From Croceibacterium salegens (GTDB lineage Bacteria > Pseudomonadota > Alphaproteobacteria > Sphingomonadales > Sphingomonadaceae), in contig NZ_WTYM01000033.1 in the NCBI RefSeq assembly GCF_009827435.1, forward strand, positions 248,001 through 312,000: a DNA stretch of 64,000 nucleotides, read 5' to 3'. The position numbers were made by a program, and so were the translations under genes. Shown here piece after piece: positions 25,257-34,564 of the stretch (position 1 is its first letter; the number at the start of each line of letters is the position of its first letter). The notes under the pieces are model-generated. The model ran no database searches, was not told the origin of the DNA, and was given only the letters and a program-made list of their open reading frames with translations.

Positions 25257-28199
25257 TCACCTCGCCCTGTCGCGCGGCAGCACCGCGACCTTGAAGGCCT
25301 TGTCCATCTGCAGGTACTTCTGCGCCAGCATCTGAAGCTCCTCTTTCGGCGTCTGCGTATAGTCGCGCAGTAGCGAACGCAGGTTGGCGACGAGGTTGGG
25401 ATCGTTGGTCGATCCTTCGAGCTGGTTGAGCCAGAACGTATGCCCGGTCTGGATGCGCGTGATGAGCTGCGCCATCGGTTCGGCGGCGCGGCGCAGGTCC
25501 TCTTCGCTCGGCCCGTTCTGGGCGAGGTCGGCGGCAATGGATTCGGTCGTGGCGAAGAACGGATCGACCTGTCCGGGCGGCATCTGCGCCAGGACGACAA
25601 TCCGACCGCCGCCGGCAATGTCTGTCGGCCAGTCGGAGAATACTTGAGGCGAATAGCTGGAGCCGGCCTTTTCGCGCAGGGCGTCGACGATGCGGTTGGA
25701 GAATATGCGCGACAGCAGGTCGACCTTGCGGCTTTCCTGCAGCCCCGCCGATCCGCCTCCGCTGGGCCAGGCGATGACCGCCGCGGCCTGTTCCTCATCT
25801 CCGCCGTGGCGCAAGACGACCGGCGCACCACCACCGGGAGGGAAATCGATCGACCGCGCCAGCGTTTCCCGGTCGATCGGGAGACGCGCCGGTAGCGCGC
25901 CGAAGGTCTTCGAAATCGCATCGATTGCGGCCTGCTCATCGATATCGCCGAACACGTCGACTTCGACCGGTCCCTGCTTCAGCAACGGCTCCCAGACCTC
26001 GCGCATCCCCTCGGCCGTCGCCGAGTCAAGTTGCTTCGGCGTCGGCGTGGCAAAGCGCGCGTCCTTGTTGCTGAGGAGATATTCGAGGTCGCGATTGAGC
26101 ACTGCCCCCGGGTTGAGGTCGTAGCTGTCGTAGGCGAGCTTGGACGAGGCCAGCGCGCGTTCGATTGGCTGCTTGTCCCAGCGCGGATGAGCCAGCTTCT
26201 CGGCGAACAGGTATAGCTGATCGGCAAGGTCGGCCTGCCGGGTAAGGCCTTCGAACACGAAAGTCCCGTCGTCGATGCGGAAATCGAAGCCGATCTTGCG
26301 CCCCACAGTGACCCGCTCGATCTCGTCCTGCCCGAGCATCCCCTCGCCGGCGCCGACGAGCGCCATCTCGCCGAGGTGGGCGTAGACAGCGGTATCCCCG
26401 GTGAAGCCGCGCCAGCCGCTGCCGAAGCGAACTCGCACGGTAACGCGGCCAGGTTCGTTGCCGCTGTTCCAGACCAGCGCCTTGACCCCGTTGGCATAGT
26501 CTATCTGCTGAATCTCGTAGACGCCGATTGGCCGGGTCGCGACCGGGGCTTGCGCCACGCCGATCGGCGGCAGGTCGGCGAACGAGATGGCCGGGCCATC
26601 CTGACGCACGCTGCCATCGGTATCGGGCATCTCGCGCAACGCGGCGCCGAGCTGCTCGTCGGTCGCCTCGCCCGCCGTCGGGGTCAGGTAGAAGGCGCGG
26701 ATGACGTTGGCTTCGAAAAGCTGTCGGGTGTGCTCGAACACCGCCTGCGGCGTGAAGCGGTCTTGCGACTGTCGGAACACGGTGAGGAACAAGTCGGGAG
26801 TGCCGACCGATTCACCGATGTCGACCGCCTGCATGATGTCGTCAGCAAGTTGTGAGCCGGCCTGGATCGTGCTCTGCTCGACCTGGTTGGTGAAGGCGAC
26901 CTCAAGCCCGGCCACTTCGCGGTCGATTTCCTCCTGCGAAGGCGGAGTTTCGAGCGCGTCGGCGATCACCGAGCGGACATCGGACAGCGCGCCCTGCCAG
27001 TCGGCATCGAGCGGGGCGAAGCTGACGAACGTGGCCGAAGCGGAGTGGCTGATGTCCTGGTGGTCGACCCCGGCATAGAGGAATTTGCCGCCGTTGCGGG
27101 CGCGCGCTTCAAGCCGGCGGTTGATGATCGCCTCACCCACTGCGTCGATCAGGCGCCTTCGGTTCAGCTCCATGTTGTCGGTCACCTGCACATACGGCCG
27201 CAGGTAAGCGTAGGTCATCGAGCGCGGCTGGCCGGGTTCAACCATGACCGTGGTCTGGCCGACCGGATTGTCCGGATCGGAGCCCGCTGGAGCTTGCGGG
27301 GTTCCGAAATCGGGCCGCGGGGTCTTTGCGCCCTCGTTCTGCCAGTCGCCGAAATACTGTTCGACGAGATCCGCGAGGACCCGGGGATCGACATCGCCGA
27401 CGGCAGCGATCGTGGTGTTGTCGGGCCGGTACCAGCGATCGTGGAAGGCCCGCACCGCCTTGGGCGTCGCACCCTGCAGGTCCTCGACCGTGCCGATGAC
27501 CGAGTGATCGGCGAGGAGCAGTCCCTTGAAGAAGGTTTCGCGGCTGGCATCGGCGATGCGCAGTTCGGGCCCGATGCGGTCGCGCCGTTCGGCCAGCACG
27601 ATCGGCACGTCGGCGGCAAGGTCGGCCTTCGACAGCGTCGGCTCGCGGATCATGCCCGAGATCAGTCGCACCGCCTCGCGCAATGTATCGGGCTGGGCGT
27701 TGGGCAGGGTCAGCTTGTAGACCGTGTGCGTCGGGGTGGTTTCGGCGTTGGTGTCGGAGCCGAACGCGGCACCCCAGCGCTGGAACTTGGGAATTGCCTC
27801 GCCGAACCCGAGGTACTTCGATTCGCGGTAGGTCAGGTGTTCGAGCAAGTGGGCGAACCCGGCCTCGCCCTTGCCCTCGTAAAGCGAACCGGCCCCGATC
27901 CGCACGCGAATGGACACCTGCCCGGGCGGCACCCCGTTGTTGCGCACTGCGTAGCGAAGCCCGTTGGGCATCTCGCCGAACTGCCACTCGGGATCGACCG
28001 GGATGTCGGTGCCGCGGTAAATCCACGGATCGTCGGGCTCGAGATACTTCGGCGCGGACAGTGCGTCTGCGGATACCGAAGGCTGCTCTGCCACATCCTG
28101 CGCCGCGAGCGGCAGCGAGGCGATCAGGGAGAGGGGGGCAAGAGCGCAGAGCAAGCGCGACAAGACAGTCATCGCGGGAGACATATCGGCAAGGGGCAT
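25257..28199 (-). CDS. M16 family zinc metallopeptidase, secreted, two-repeat
   Basis: This is a 980-residue periplasmic peptidase related to pitrilysin. A signal peptide (LLCALAPLSLIASLPLAAQ) is followed by the active half with the inverted zinc motif HLLEH (about residue 118), the downstream Glu region and DTNAETTPTHTVYKL. A second inactive-type half follows (VYAHLGEMALVGAGEGML). Full-length M16 proteins of this kind degrade short peptides or proteins. The ATG at 28199 has no strong ribosome-binding site; in-frame ATGs at 28184 and 28172 would still leave the signal peptide. It is divergent from the Nfu gene. Confidence 0.9.
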   Translation of the reverse strand: MPLADMSPAMTVLSRLLCALAPLSLIASLPLAAQDVAEQPSVSADALSAPKYLEPDDPWIYRGTDIPVDPEWQFGEMPNGLRYAVRNNGVPPGQVSIRVRIGAGSLYEGKGEAGFAHLLEHLTYRESKYLGFGEAIPKFQRWGAAFGSDTNAETTPTHTVYKLTLPNAQPDTLREAVRLISGMIREPTLSKADLAADVPIVLAERRDRIGPELRIADASRETFFKGLLLADHSVIGTVEDLQGATPKAVRAFHDRWYRPDNTTIAAVGDVDPRVLADLVEQYFGDWQNEGAKTPRPDFGTPQAPAGSDPDNPVGQTTVMVEPGQPRSMTYAYLRPYVQVTDNMELNRRRLIDAVGEAIINRRLEARARNGGKFLYAGVDHQDISHSASATFVSFAPLDADWQGALSDVRSVIADALETPPSQEEIDREVAGLEVAFTNQVEQSTIQAGSQLADDIMQAVDIGESVGTPDLFLTVFRQSQDRFTPQAVFEHTRQLFEANVIRAFYLTPTAGEATDEQLGAALREMPDTDGSVRQDGPAISFADLPPIGVAQAPVATRPIGVYEIQQIDYANGVKALVWNSGNEPGRVTVRVRFGSGWRGFTGDTAVYAHLGEMALVGAGEGMLGQDEIERVTVGRKIGFDFRIDDGTFVFEGLTRQADLADQLYLFAEKLAHPRWDKQPIERALASSKLAYDSYDLNPGAVLNRDLEYLLSNKDARFATPTPKQLDSATAEGMREVWEPLLKQGPVEVDVFGDIDEQAAIDAISKTFGALPARLPIDRETLARSIDFPPGGGAPVVLRHGGDEEQAAAVIAWPSGGGSAGLQESRKVDLLSRIFSNRIVDALREKAGSSYSPQVFSDWPTDIAGGGRIVVLAQMPPGQVDPFFATTESIAADLAQNGPSEEDLRRAAEPMAQLITRIQTGHTFWLNQLEGSTNDPNLVANLRSLLRDYTQTPKEELQMLAQKYLQMDKAFKVAVLPRDRAR

Positions 28200-28262
28200 G
28201 AAGGGACAGTGAATATCTCAAGCTTGCTTGCCCCCGGCGGTGCCCATGCCTACATCGCAGGC

Positions 28263-28835
28263 ATGTTCATCGAGACCGAAACGACGCCCAACCCGGCCAC
28301 CCTCAAGTTCCTGCCAGGCCGCCAGGTCATGGCCAGCGGAACGCGCGACTTCACCACCCCCGAAGAAGCCGAGGTATCGCCGCTCGCCGATGCGATCTTC
28401 GGCACCGGCGAAGTGACCGGCGTGTTCTTCGGCCACGATTTCGTTTCCGTCACCGCTGCACCGGGTGCCGGGTGGTCCACGCTGAAGCCGCAGGTCGTCG
28501 CCATCCTGCTCGACCATTTCGTGTCCGAGGCCCCGCTGTTCAGCGGCGGCGATGCCGGTGCGATCAGCGTCCCCGCCGAACCCGAGGTCGAGGACGATCC
28601 GGCCGATGCCGACGTTATCGCGCAGATCAAGGACCTCATCGAGACCCGCGTGCGCCCGGCCGTGGCCGGCGACGGCGGCGATATTCAGTACCGCGGCTTC
28701 CGCGACGGCGTCGTGTTCCTGCAGATGCAGGGCGCCTGCTCCGGCTGCCCCAGCTCGACCGCCACGCTCAAGCACGGCATCGAAGGTCTGCTCAAGCACT
28801 ATGTGCCGGAGGTCAGCGAAGTGAGGGCCGCCTGA
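28263..28835 (+). CDS. NifU family iron-sulfur scaffold protein (NfuA-like)
   Basis: The protein has 190 residues. The N-terminal Nfu domain (MFIETETTPNPATLKFLPG) is followed by a C-terminal NifU domain whose C-x-x-C (Cys159 and Cys162 in GACSGCPSS) holds a 4Fe-4S cluster between two subunits. Such proteins deliver clusters to apo-enzymes. Possible clients in this window are MiaB and MtaB. The ATG at 28263 starts exactly at the conserved domain. Its stop overlaps the nitroreductase start (TGATG). Confidence 0.93.
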   Translation: MFIETETTPNPATLKFLPGRQVMASGTRDFTTPEEAEVSPLADAIFGTGEVTGVFFGHDFVSVTAAPGAGWSTLKPQVVAILLDHFVSEAPLFSGGDAGAISVPAEPEVEDDPADADVIAQIKDLIETRVRPAVAGDGGDIQYRGFRDGVVFLQMQGACSGCPSSTATLKHGIEGLLKHYVPEVSEVRAA

Positions 28836-29428
28836 TGGCAGGCGCACTCGGCGACGACGCGCTCGACACGCTGTTTCGCGAGGGGCGCAGCTACAACGGC
28901 TGGACCGGCGAGAACGTCTCGGACTCCGAGATCCACGCCATCTACGAGCTGATGAAGATGGGTCCGACCTCGGCCAACATGCAGCCGGCGCGGATCCTCT
29001 GGTGCAAGTCGGATGCGGCCAAGCAGAAACTCGCCGACTGCGCGATGGAGGGGAACAAGCAGAAGATCCTCACCGCGCCGGTCGTCGCCATCATCGCCTA
29101 CGACATCGATTTCCACGAGGAGCTGCCCTGGCTCTTCCCGCACACCGACGCGAAGAGCTGGTTCGCGGGCGACGAGGAAGGCCGCAAGGTCCACGCCTTC
29201 CGAAATTCCTCGCTGCAGGGCGCCTACCTCATGCTTGCCGCTCGCGCGCTTGGACTCGACTGCGGGCCGATGTCGGGCTTCGACAACGCCGCCGTCGACA
29301 AGGCGTTCTTCGCCGACCAGCCGCGCCACCGCAGCAATTTCATCTGCGGCATCGGCCATGGCGACAAGGCCAGCATCTTCGGGCGCAGCCCGCGACCCGA
29401 CTTCGACACCTTCAACCGCATCGACTGA
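28835..29428 (+). CDS. nitroreductase family protein (malonic semialdehyde reductase RutE/HadB type)
   Basis: The protein has 197 residues and is an FMN-dependent oxidoreductase. The sequence GPTSANMQPARILW and the late AARALGLDCGPMSGFDNAAVDKAFF match the RutE/HadB subgroup. That subgroup is annotated as malonic semialdehyde reductase, but some members reduce nitro compounds or act as dehalogenase helpers. The ATG at 28835 overlaps the Nfu stop by one base, so it is coupled. The tsaB start follows seven bases after its stop. With no other rut genes present, a uracil-catabolic role is doubtful. Confidence 0.87.
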   Translation: MAGALGDDALDTLFREGRSYNGWTGENVSDSEIHAIYELMKMGPTSANMQPARILWCKSDAAKQKLADCAMEGNKQKILTAPVVAIIAYDIDFHEELPWLFPHTDAKSWFAGDEEGRKVHAFRNSSLQGAYLMLAARALGLDCGPMSGFDNAAVDKAFFADQPRHRSNFICGIGHGDKASIFGRSPRPDFDTFNRID

Positions 29429-29435
29429 CGCACCG

Positions 29436-30062
29436 GTGGCAGGGCACGTCCTTGGCATAGACTGCGCGACGGAGGCCTGCTCGGTCGCGCTGTACGAGGG
29501 CGCGGAACTGGTTTCCGGTACTTATGAGGTCATCGGTCGCGGCCACGCCGAACGGCTGGTGCCGATGATCGCCGAGCTGCCCGGCAGGGGCCATGCGAAC
29601 CGCATTCTCGTCTCGCTTGGACCCGGCAGTTTCACCGGTGTTCGCATCGGCCTCGCCGTCGGACGCGCGCTGGGCCTCGCCTGGGGAGCCGAAGTGCGTG
29701 GCTACCCGACGCTGGCGCTGGTTGCCGGACAGGCCATTGCCGAGCGCGAAGGACCGGTCACGGTGTGCATGAACGGCGGGCACGGCGAATGGTTCGTCCA
29801 GAACTTCGACGCCTGTGGCGTGGCCGAGGATGAAGTGCGGTCGCTTCCACCGGAGGCTGCACGGGAAGCGCGTCGCCATCGGCGGATTGCCGGCAGCCGG
29901 GCAACCGACCTTGCCGCCATCGGAGGAGACGATTGCGAGGCGCTGAACGTGCTGCCAGACGCCCGCTCACTCGGATCTCTCGCCGAGGCACACCTGACTG
30001 CCGACCTCGGCCCGATCTACGGTCGTCCGCCCGATGCGATCCTGCCGGGGGAGCGCCGCTGA
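29436..30062 (+). CDS. tsaB: TsaB, partner subunit for tRNA threonylcarbamoyladenosine (t6A) synthesis
   Basis: The protein has 208 residues. TsaB pairs with TsaD to place threonylcarbamoyl on A37 of ANN-reading tRNAs. The ASKHA-fold start GIDCATEACSVALYEG and the dimer-helix motif GPGSFTGVRIGLAVGRALGLA are present. The start is a GTG at 29436 (V-A-G-H-V-L-G-I-D), because no ATG is available before the conserved core. The last bases overlap the rimI start (TGATG). Genes tsaB and rimI are neighbours in many bacteria. Confidence 0.93.
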   Translation: MAGHVLGIDCATEACSVALYEGAELVSGTYEVIGRGHAERLVPMIAELPGRGHANRILVSLGPGSFTGVRIGLAVGRALGLAWGAEVRGYPTLALVAGQAIAEREGPVTVCMNGGHGEWFVQNFDACGVAEDEVRSLPPEAAREARRHRRIAGSRATDLAAIGGDDCEALNVLPDARSLGSLAEAHLTADLGPIYGRPPDAILPGERR

Positions 30063-30514
30063 TGGACGATCTCGACCGGATCATGGCGGTCATGGATGCC
30101 GCGTTCGATCCGGAATACGGCGAGGCATGGACCCGGCGGCAGATCGGCGATGCGCTGACGCTGCAAAATACGCATTACCTGCTGGCAGGGCGCGATGGCG
30201 AGCACCCGTTGGACGGCGAGGAAGCACTCGGCTTCGTGCTGACACGCGGAACGGCAGGGGAGGAAGAAGTGCTGCTCATCGCCGTCAAACCCGAAGCCCG
30301 GCGCAACGGCATCGGACGGGCGCTGCTCGCACGCTTGCTCGAATCAGCACGACAGCGCGGCACTTCACGCTTGTGCCTCGAGATGCGCGACGGCAATCCA
30401 GCGAAACACCTATATGCCAGTTTGGGCTTTATACCCGTTAGTCGCCGCCCAAATTACTATCGCGGTGCGCTTAATGGTCCGATTGATGCGATTACATACA
30501 CTTGCGAGATATGA
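30062..30514 (+). CDS. rimI: GNAT N-acetyltransferase, RimI-like (ribosomal protein S18 alanine acetyltransferase)
   Basis: The protein has 150 residues. The acetyl-CoA loop is in LLIAVKPEARRNGIGRALL (Arg-Arg-Asn-Gly-Ile-Gly), followed by LCLEMRDGNPAKHLYASLGF and YY near the end, as in RimI. It overlaps tsaB by one base. RimI acetylates the N-terminus of ribosomal protein S18 in E. coli; the label rests on sequence and the tsaB neighbour. The last 40 codons drop in GC as the gene runs into the AT-rich gap. Confidence 0.87.
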   Translation: MDDLDRIMAVMDAAFDPEYGEAWTRRQIGDALTLQNTHYLLAGRDGEHPLDGEEALGFVLTRGTAGEEEVLLIAVKPEARRNGIGRALLARLLESARQRGTSRLCLEMRDGNPAKHLYASLGFIPVSRRPNYYRGALNGPIDAITYTCEI

Positions 30515-30619
30515 AGTTTTACAGCAACTTCTATATCATTCAACAATTAACTCTTTAGAACTTCTTCTCAACCCTTGCATTGCAGAATCGTTTGGTCCAG
30601 AGGCAGTCCCCGTGTGCGC

Positions 30620-30646
30620 ACGAACGAATAGTTACTGCACGTTCGT
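30620..30646. promoter_or_regulatory. inverted repeat in the AT-rich gap before the MucR-like gene
   Basis: ACGAACG (30620-30626) and CGTTCGT (30640-30646) are perfect inverted copies 13 bases apart. A TTGACA at 30668-30673 follows and could be a -35 element. The 30515-30760 gap is far richer in A and T than its neighbours and has no supported gene of its own. The layout suggests a promoter with an operator, but no factor is identified. Confidence 0.35.
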
Positions 30647-30760
30647 TTGAACGACAAATAGAATGGATTGACAAATGAACGCAGTACATGGGGATTTAGC
30701 GAAATCTCTGATCACTTATAACACCAAATGTATATTATGTTAAGTGATGCGATCGCCTAA

Positions 30761-31111
30761 AGTGAGATTTCCGCGCTGATCCAAAACGTTTTTTCGACGC
30801 TTTCCGGGCTTGGCGGCGAAACCAGCACCGCCGAAGTCCAGCCGGAACCGGCGGTTTCGGTCCGCGCATCGGTCAAGAAGGATCACATCGTTTGCCTTGA
30901 AGACGGCAAGAAGATGAAGATGCTCAAGCGCCACCTGATGACCGACCATGGCCTGACGCCCGATGAATATCGTGCGCGCTGGGGTCTTGCCGCCGATTAT
31001 CCGATGGTTGCGCCGGATTATGCGGACAAGCGCCGCGAACTGGCAAAGAAGATCGGCCTTGGCCGCAAGCCCGGACAGCGCCGTGGCCGTCGCAAGAAGG
31101 TGGTAGCATAA
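30761..31111 (+). pseudogene. MucR/Ros-family transcriptional regulator, 5' end interrupted
   Basis: The frame from 30761 reads SEISALIQNVFSTLSGLGG, then a variable stretch. The MucR DNA-binding core KDHIVCLEDGKKMKMLKRHLMTDHGLTPDEYRARWGL follows, ending in the basic tail RRGRRKKVVA. The core is intact. In-frame TAA at 30758-30760 cuts it off from anything upstream, and no ATG, GTG or TTG appears before 30914, which is already inside the core. The family's usual N-terminal helix (about 25-30 residues) is absent from this frame. Either the gene has lost its start, a rare codon (ATT 30767 or CTG 30776) is used, or a frameshift joins it to the frame starting at ATG 30675. MucR proteins are global regulators in alphaproteobacteria. 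Confidence 0.6.
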
Positions 31112-31183
31112 ACTACCCGCCGCTTGAGATTGACGCCCCGGCCTCCTAAGGTCCGGGACGTTAATCATTTTTGGGTCTTACAA

Positions 31184-31606
31184 TTGCACCAGCAAATCGA
31201 TCTCGAAGCCCTGTGCGCCGAGCGAGGATTGCGCATTACCGAGCAGCGCCGGGTGATTGCCCGCGTGCTGTCGGAAAGCGAAGACCATCCCGACGTCGAA
31301 CAGCTTCACCGCCGGGCCAACGCCATCGATTCGAAGATCTCGATCGCCACGGTCTATCGCACCGTGCGGCTGTTCGAGGAGGCGGGCATCCTCGACCGGC
31401 ACGATTTCGGTGACGGCCGCGCCCGCTACGAACCCGCGCCAGAGGCGCACCACGACCACCTCATCGACGTCGAAACCGGCAAGGTCGTCGAATTCGTCGA
31501 TCCCGAGCTGGAAGCCCTGCAGCGGCAGATCGCCGAGAAGCTCGGCTACCGATTGGTCGACCACCGGATGGAGCTATACGGCGTCCGCATCGATCGCGAG
31601 GACTGA
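31184..31606 (+). CDS. fur: Fur-family metal-responsive repressor (Fur/Mur type)
   Basis: The protein has 140 residues from the chosen TTG. A winged helix (RITEQRRVIARVLSESEDHPDVEQLHRRA and SIATVYRTVRLFEEAGI) is followed by the metal and dimer domain with HHDHLIDVETGKVVEF. The Cys-x-x-Cys structural zinc site of E. coli Fur is missing. That is typical of the alphaproteobacterial Fur/Mur group, which responds to manganese and iron. An upstream in-frame TTG at 31124 is possible but adds non-conserved residues. No good ribosome-binding site is seen for either. Confidence 0.9.
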   Translation: MHQQIDLEALCAERGLRITEQRRVIARVLSESEDHPDVEQLHRRANAIDSKISIATVYRTVRLFEEAGILDRHDFGDGRARYEPAPEAHHDHLIDVETGKVVEFVDPELEALQRQIAEKLGYRLVDHRMELYGVRIDRED

Positions 31607-31610
31607 CCCT

Positions 31611-32324
31611 TTGGGCAACGTCCGGCTGTACCTGCGGATTGGCGGGGTCCTGCTGTTCGCGCTGCTCGTTTTCCCGATTCTGGTCCTCGCGCCGCTGTTC
31701 CGCGTCCGGGACTACGTCGCGCCGTTCATCCTCGGCTTTGTCGGAAGGATCGTCGGCCTGCGGGTGCGCGTCGACGGCAAGCCACGCCCGCGGGCGCTCT
31801 ACCTCGCAAACCACGAGAGCTGGCTCGACATTCTCGCCCTTGGGGGATGCTCGAGGACCGTTTTCGTCGCTCACAGCGGCCTCGCCGGGCACCCGGTGCT
31901 GCGCTGGCTATGCCAGCAGAACGAGACGGTGTTCATCAGCCGGGACGTCCGCTCCAGCGTGGCCCAGCAGGTCGGCCAGGTCCGCGAGGCGCTTGGCGAC
32001 CGGCCGCTGACGATCTTCCCGGAGGGCACGACGAACGACGGCGAGATGATCCTGCCGTTCCGCAGTTCGCTGCTCGCCGCGGTCGAATCGCTGGGCCACG
32101 AAGTACCGGTCCAGCCCGTCGCGCTGGAGTATGCCGACGCGCCGAACACCTGCTGGTACGGCGACGAGCCGGGCATGGCGAACATCCGCCGCGTCCTCTC
32201 GCGTCGCGGCCGGATCGACCTGACCGCGCATTTCCTCGATCCACTCGCCGGTGATGCGCTGACCAATCGCAAGACAATGGCCGGAACCGCGCAGCAGGCA
32301 ATTGCCGAACGACTGAAAAGATAA
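31611..32324 (+). CDS. plsC: lysophospholipid (1-acylglycerol-3-phosphate) acyltransferase
   Basis: The enzyme has 237 residues from a TTG start. It adds the second acyl chain to lysophosphatidic acid in phospholipid synthesis. One N-terminal membrane helix (IGGVLLFALLVFPILVLAP) is present. The HX4D motif is NHESWLD and the second motif is FPEGTTNDGEMILPF. The start is four bases after the fur stop; there is no ATG in the conserved N-terminal region. It would act at the inner membrane together with PgsA (53727) and the acyl-carrier-protein system (47446-49087). Confidence 0.9.
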   Translation: MGNVRLYLRIGGVLLFALLVFPILVLAPLFRVRDYVAPFILGFVGRIVGLRVRVDGKPRPRALYLANHESWLDILALGGCSRTVFVAHSGLAGHPVLRWLCQQNETVFISRDVRSSVAQQVGQVREALGDRPLTIFPEGTTNDGEMILPFRSSLLAAVESLGHEVPVQPVALEYADAPNTCWYGDEPGMANIRRVLSRRGRIDLTAHFLDPLAGDALTNRKTMAGTAQQAIAERLKR

Positions 32325-32514
32325 CGCTTTCCTACAGATGGCCGGGTGAGGCAGGGTCGACTTGCCATGCCATGCGCCCCTGCCCAGCCTGACCCCAAAA
32401 GCGCCCCTCGCGAGGGCCCGGAGTTTTACCCCCGGAAACTATCAGATGTGTCAACCCGGCGTGACCTTCGCCAGCGTTTGAAAGCCGGCCCCGATTCGCC
32501 TATGGCGCGCCGCC

Positions 32515-33870
32515 ATGCGTAATCGTGACCTCCCCAGGACCTACCGGGTCAAGAGCTTCGGCTGCCAGATGAACGTCTATGACGGCGAGCGCATGGCCGA
32601 ACTGCTCGCCGCCAAAGGCATTGCCGCGGCGCCAGAGGGCGAGGAGGCCGACCTCGTCGTGCTCAACACCTGTCACATCCGCGAGAAGGCGGCGGAGAAG
32701 GTCTATTCGGACATTGGCCGACTGGTGAAAGCGGGCAAGGAAGCGGGACGCAAACCGATGATCGCGGTCGCCGGCTGCGTCGCGCAGGCCGAAGGCGAGG
32801 AGATCATGGCCCGCGCCCCGGCGGTCGGAATGGTCGTCGGCCCGCAAGCCTATCACCGCCTGCCGGAGATGATCGCCAGGGCCGCGAGAGGTGAACGCGC
32901 GACCGACACCGAGATGCCGGCCGACGCCAAGTTTGCAGCCCTGCCAGCCAGGGGATTGGGTGGCCGCAAGAGCGCGCCGACCACCTTCCTCACGGTGCAG
33001 GAAGGGTGTGACAAGTTCTGCACCTACTGCGTCGTACCGTATACGCGTGGCTCTGAAATATCGCGTCCTTACAGAGATTTATTGATAGAAGCGGAGAAGC
33101 TGATCGAAGCCGGAGCACGCGAGATCACCCTTCTCGGCCAGAACGTCAATGCGTGGTCTGGTGAGGATGGCAAGGGTCGCCCGGTTGGCCTCGACAGCCT
33201 GATCCGCGCGCTGGCCGAGCTACCCGGCCTGCATCGCGTCCGCTACACCACCAGCCATCCCAACGACGTGACCGACGGCCTGATTGCGGCCCACGCCGAG
33301 GTCGACAAGCTCATGCCCTACCTGCACCTGCCGGTGCAGAGCGGCAGCGACCGTGTGCTCAAGGCGATGAACCGCAGCCACAGCGCGGAGAGTTACCTCA
33401 AGCTGCTCGACCGCTTCCGTGCGGCTCGCCCGGACATCGCGCTGTCGGGCGACTTCATCGTCGGCTTCCCCGGCGAGACCGGGACCGAGTTCGAGGAGAC
33501 GCTGCAACTCGTCGATGCGGTCGGCTATGCGCAGGCCTTCAGCTTCAATTACTCGCCCCGCCCGGGTACCCCGGCCGCGACGATGGACGGCCAGGTCCCG
33601 CCGGACGTCATGTACGAGCGGCTCCAGCGCCTGCAGGCGGCAATCAACCGCGACCAATTGGCCTTCAACGCTGCCAGTGTCGGCAAGCGCTGCAAGGTGC
33701 TGGTCGAACGCAAGGGCAAGCATCCCGGCCAGTGGCTCGGCAAGTCGCCGTGGCTGCAATCGGTGTTCTTTGAAGGCGAAGCCTCGATCGGCGATCTCGT
33801 CGAGGTGGAACTGGCGGAGGCAGGGCCCAATTCGCTCGCCGGGAGGCTGGTCGAGACGGCGCTGGCTTAG
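32515..33870 (+). CDS. miaB: tRNA-2-methylthio-N6-dimethylallyladenosine synthase MiaB
   Basis: The enzyme has 451 residues. It is a radical-SAM enzyme that adds a methylthio group to i6A37. The N-terminal cluster cysteines lie in [16 protein letters not shown] and VAGCVAQ. The radical-SAM cluster is in [16 protein letters not shown], and a C-terminal TRAM domain begins near residue 380. The sequence is complete and of standard length. The stop overlaps the converging lipoprotein gene by four bases. It needs dimethylallyl-modified tRNA from MiaA, which is not in the window. Confidence 0.97.
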   Translation: MRNRDLPRTYRVKSFGCQMNVYDGERMAELLAAKGIAAAPEGEEADLVVLNTCHIREKAAEKVYSDIGRLVKAGKEAGRKPMIAVAGCVAQAEGEEIMARAPAVGMVVGPQAYHRLPEMIARAARGERATDTEMPADAKFAALPARGLGGRKSAPTTFLTVQEGCDKFCTYCVVPYTRGSEISRPYRDLLIEAEKLIEAGAREITLLGQNVNAWSGEDGKGRPVGLDSLIRALAELPGLHRVRYTTSHPNDVTDGLIAAHAEVDKLMPYLHLPVQSGSDRVLKAMNRSHSAESYLKLLDRFRAARPDIALSGDFIVGFPGETGTEFEETLQLVDAVGYAQAFSFNYSPRPGTPAATMDGQVPPDVMYERLQRLQAAINRDQLAFNAASVGKRCKVLVERKGKHPGQWLGKSPWLQSVFFEGEASIGDLVEVELAEAGPNSLAGRLVETALA

Positions 33871-34433
33871 TCCAGCCAGATCAGGTCGCCATCCTCTATG
33901 AGGACCTGCGTATCGAGGATCCGGATTTCTTCCGCCGGGGGAACAGTCGGGTTGGTCGGATAGCCCTTGCCATCGAACTTGAGCGCACGCCTGCCACCGA
34001 GCTCGCCGCCGCCGGCGATTGAGACCCAGAGGTCACGCCAGCCGTTGCTCGACGTGTTCATCACGCCGAGCGGCAAGCGCGTGACGCTGGTCTCGGTGAT
34101 TGGGGTGAACCTATCGCCCTCGCGCTTCAGCACGACCAGGCTGCACCCGCCCGATCCGCACGTTCCGGGCCCGCCGACATAGATGAGGAGTTCGGGTTTG
34201 CCGTCACCGTCGAGATCGAACTCGCTCGATCTATACCCGACGCGGCCATATTCGCCGTAGGTCGACTTCAGCCACGCTTCGAGCACACCGTCGTGGGGAA
34301 CCGTGCCTGTGGGGGTGCCGTCCGGCACTGCCACGCCCGTGCTCTGCGAGGCCGGCGTCATCGGATCGTCGTCCGGCTTGCTTCCGCACGCGCCCAGCGC
34401 CAGGGCCGCCATCGTGGCAATCAGGTAACGCAT
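33867..34433 (-). CDS. lipoprotein with an integrin/VCBS-like calcium-repeat segment, unknown function
   Basis: The product has 188 residues. The signal peptide ends in LGAC, a lipobox with Cys16, followed by a Pro-Thr-rich linker. [17 protein letters not shown] motif, as in FG-GAP or VCBS calcium-binding repeats, is followed by a small Gly-Cys-Gly patch (GTCGSGGCS). The start at 34431-34433 has AGGAG on the coding strand. A longer frame to 34688 has no signal-peptide character. I do not recognise a more specific family. Confidence 0.8.
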   Translation of the reverse strand: MRYLIATMAALALGACGSKPDDDPMTPASQSTGVAVPDGTPTGTVPHDGVLEAWLKSTYGEYGRVGYRSSEFDLDGDGKPELLIYVGGPGTCGSGGCSLVVLKREGDRFTPITETSVTRLPLGVMNTSSNGWRDLWVSIAGGGELGGRRALKFDGKGYPTNPTVPPAEEIRILDTQVLIEDGDLIWLD

Positions 34434-34564
34434 TCTCGAACTCCTCGCGGTTTCGCTGCCCAACGCGCGAGTTGCGGTATTTTTCCCCGCCGGTGTTGCG
34501 CCCCAACGCTTGCGCCTGCTTGGCCCCGGCCTACATTTCCGACTCAGAAGAGTGAAAGGAGCGC

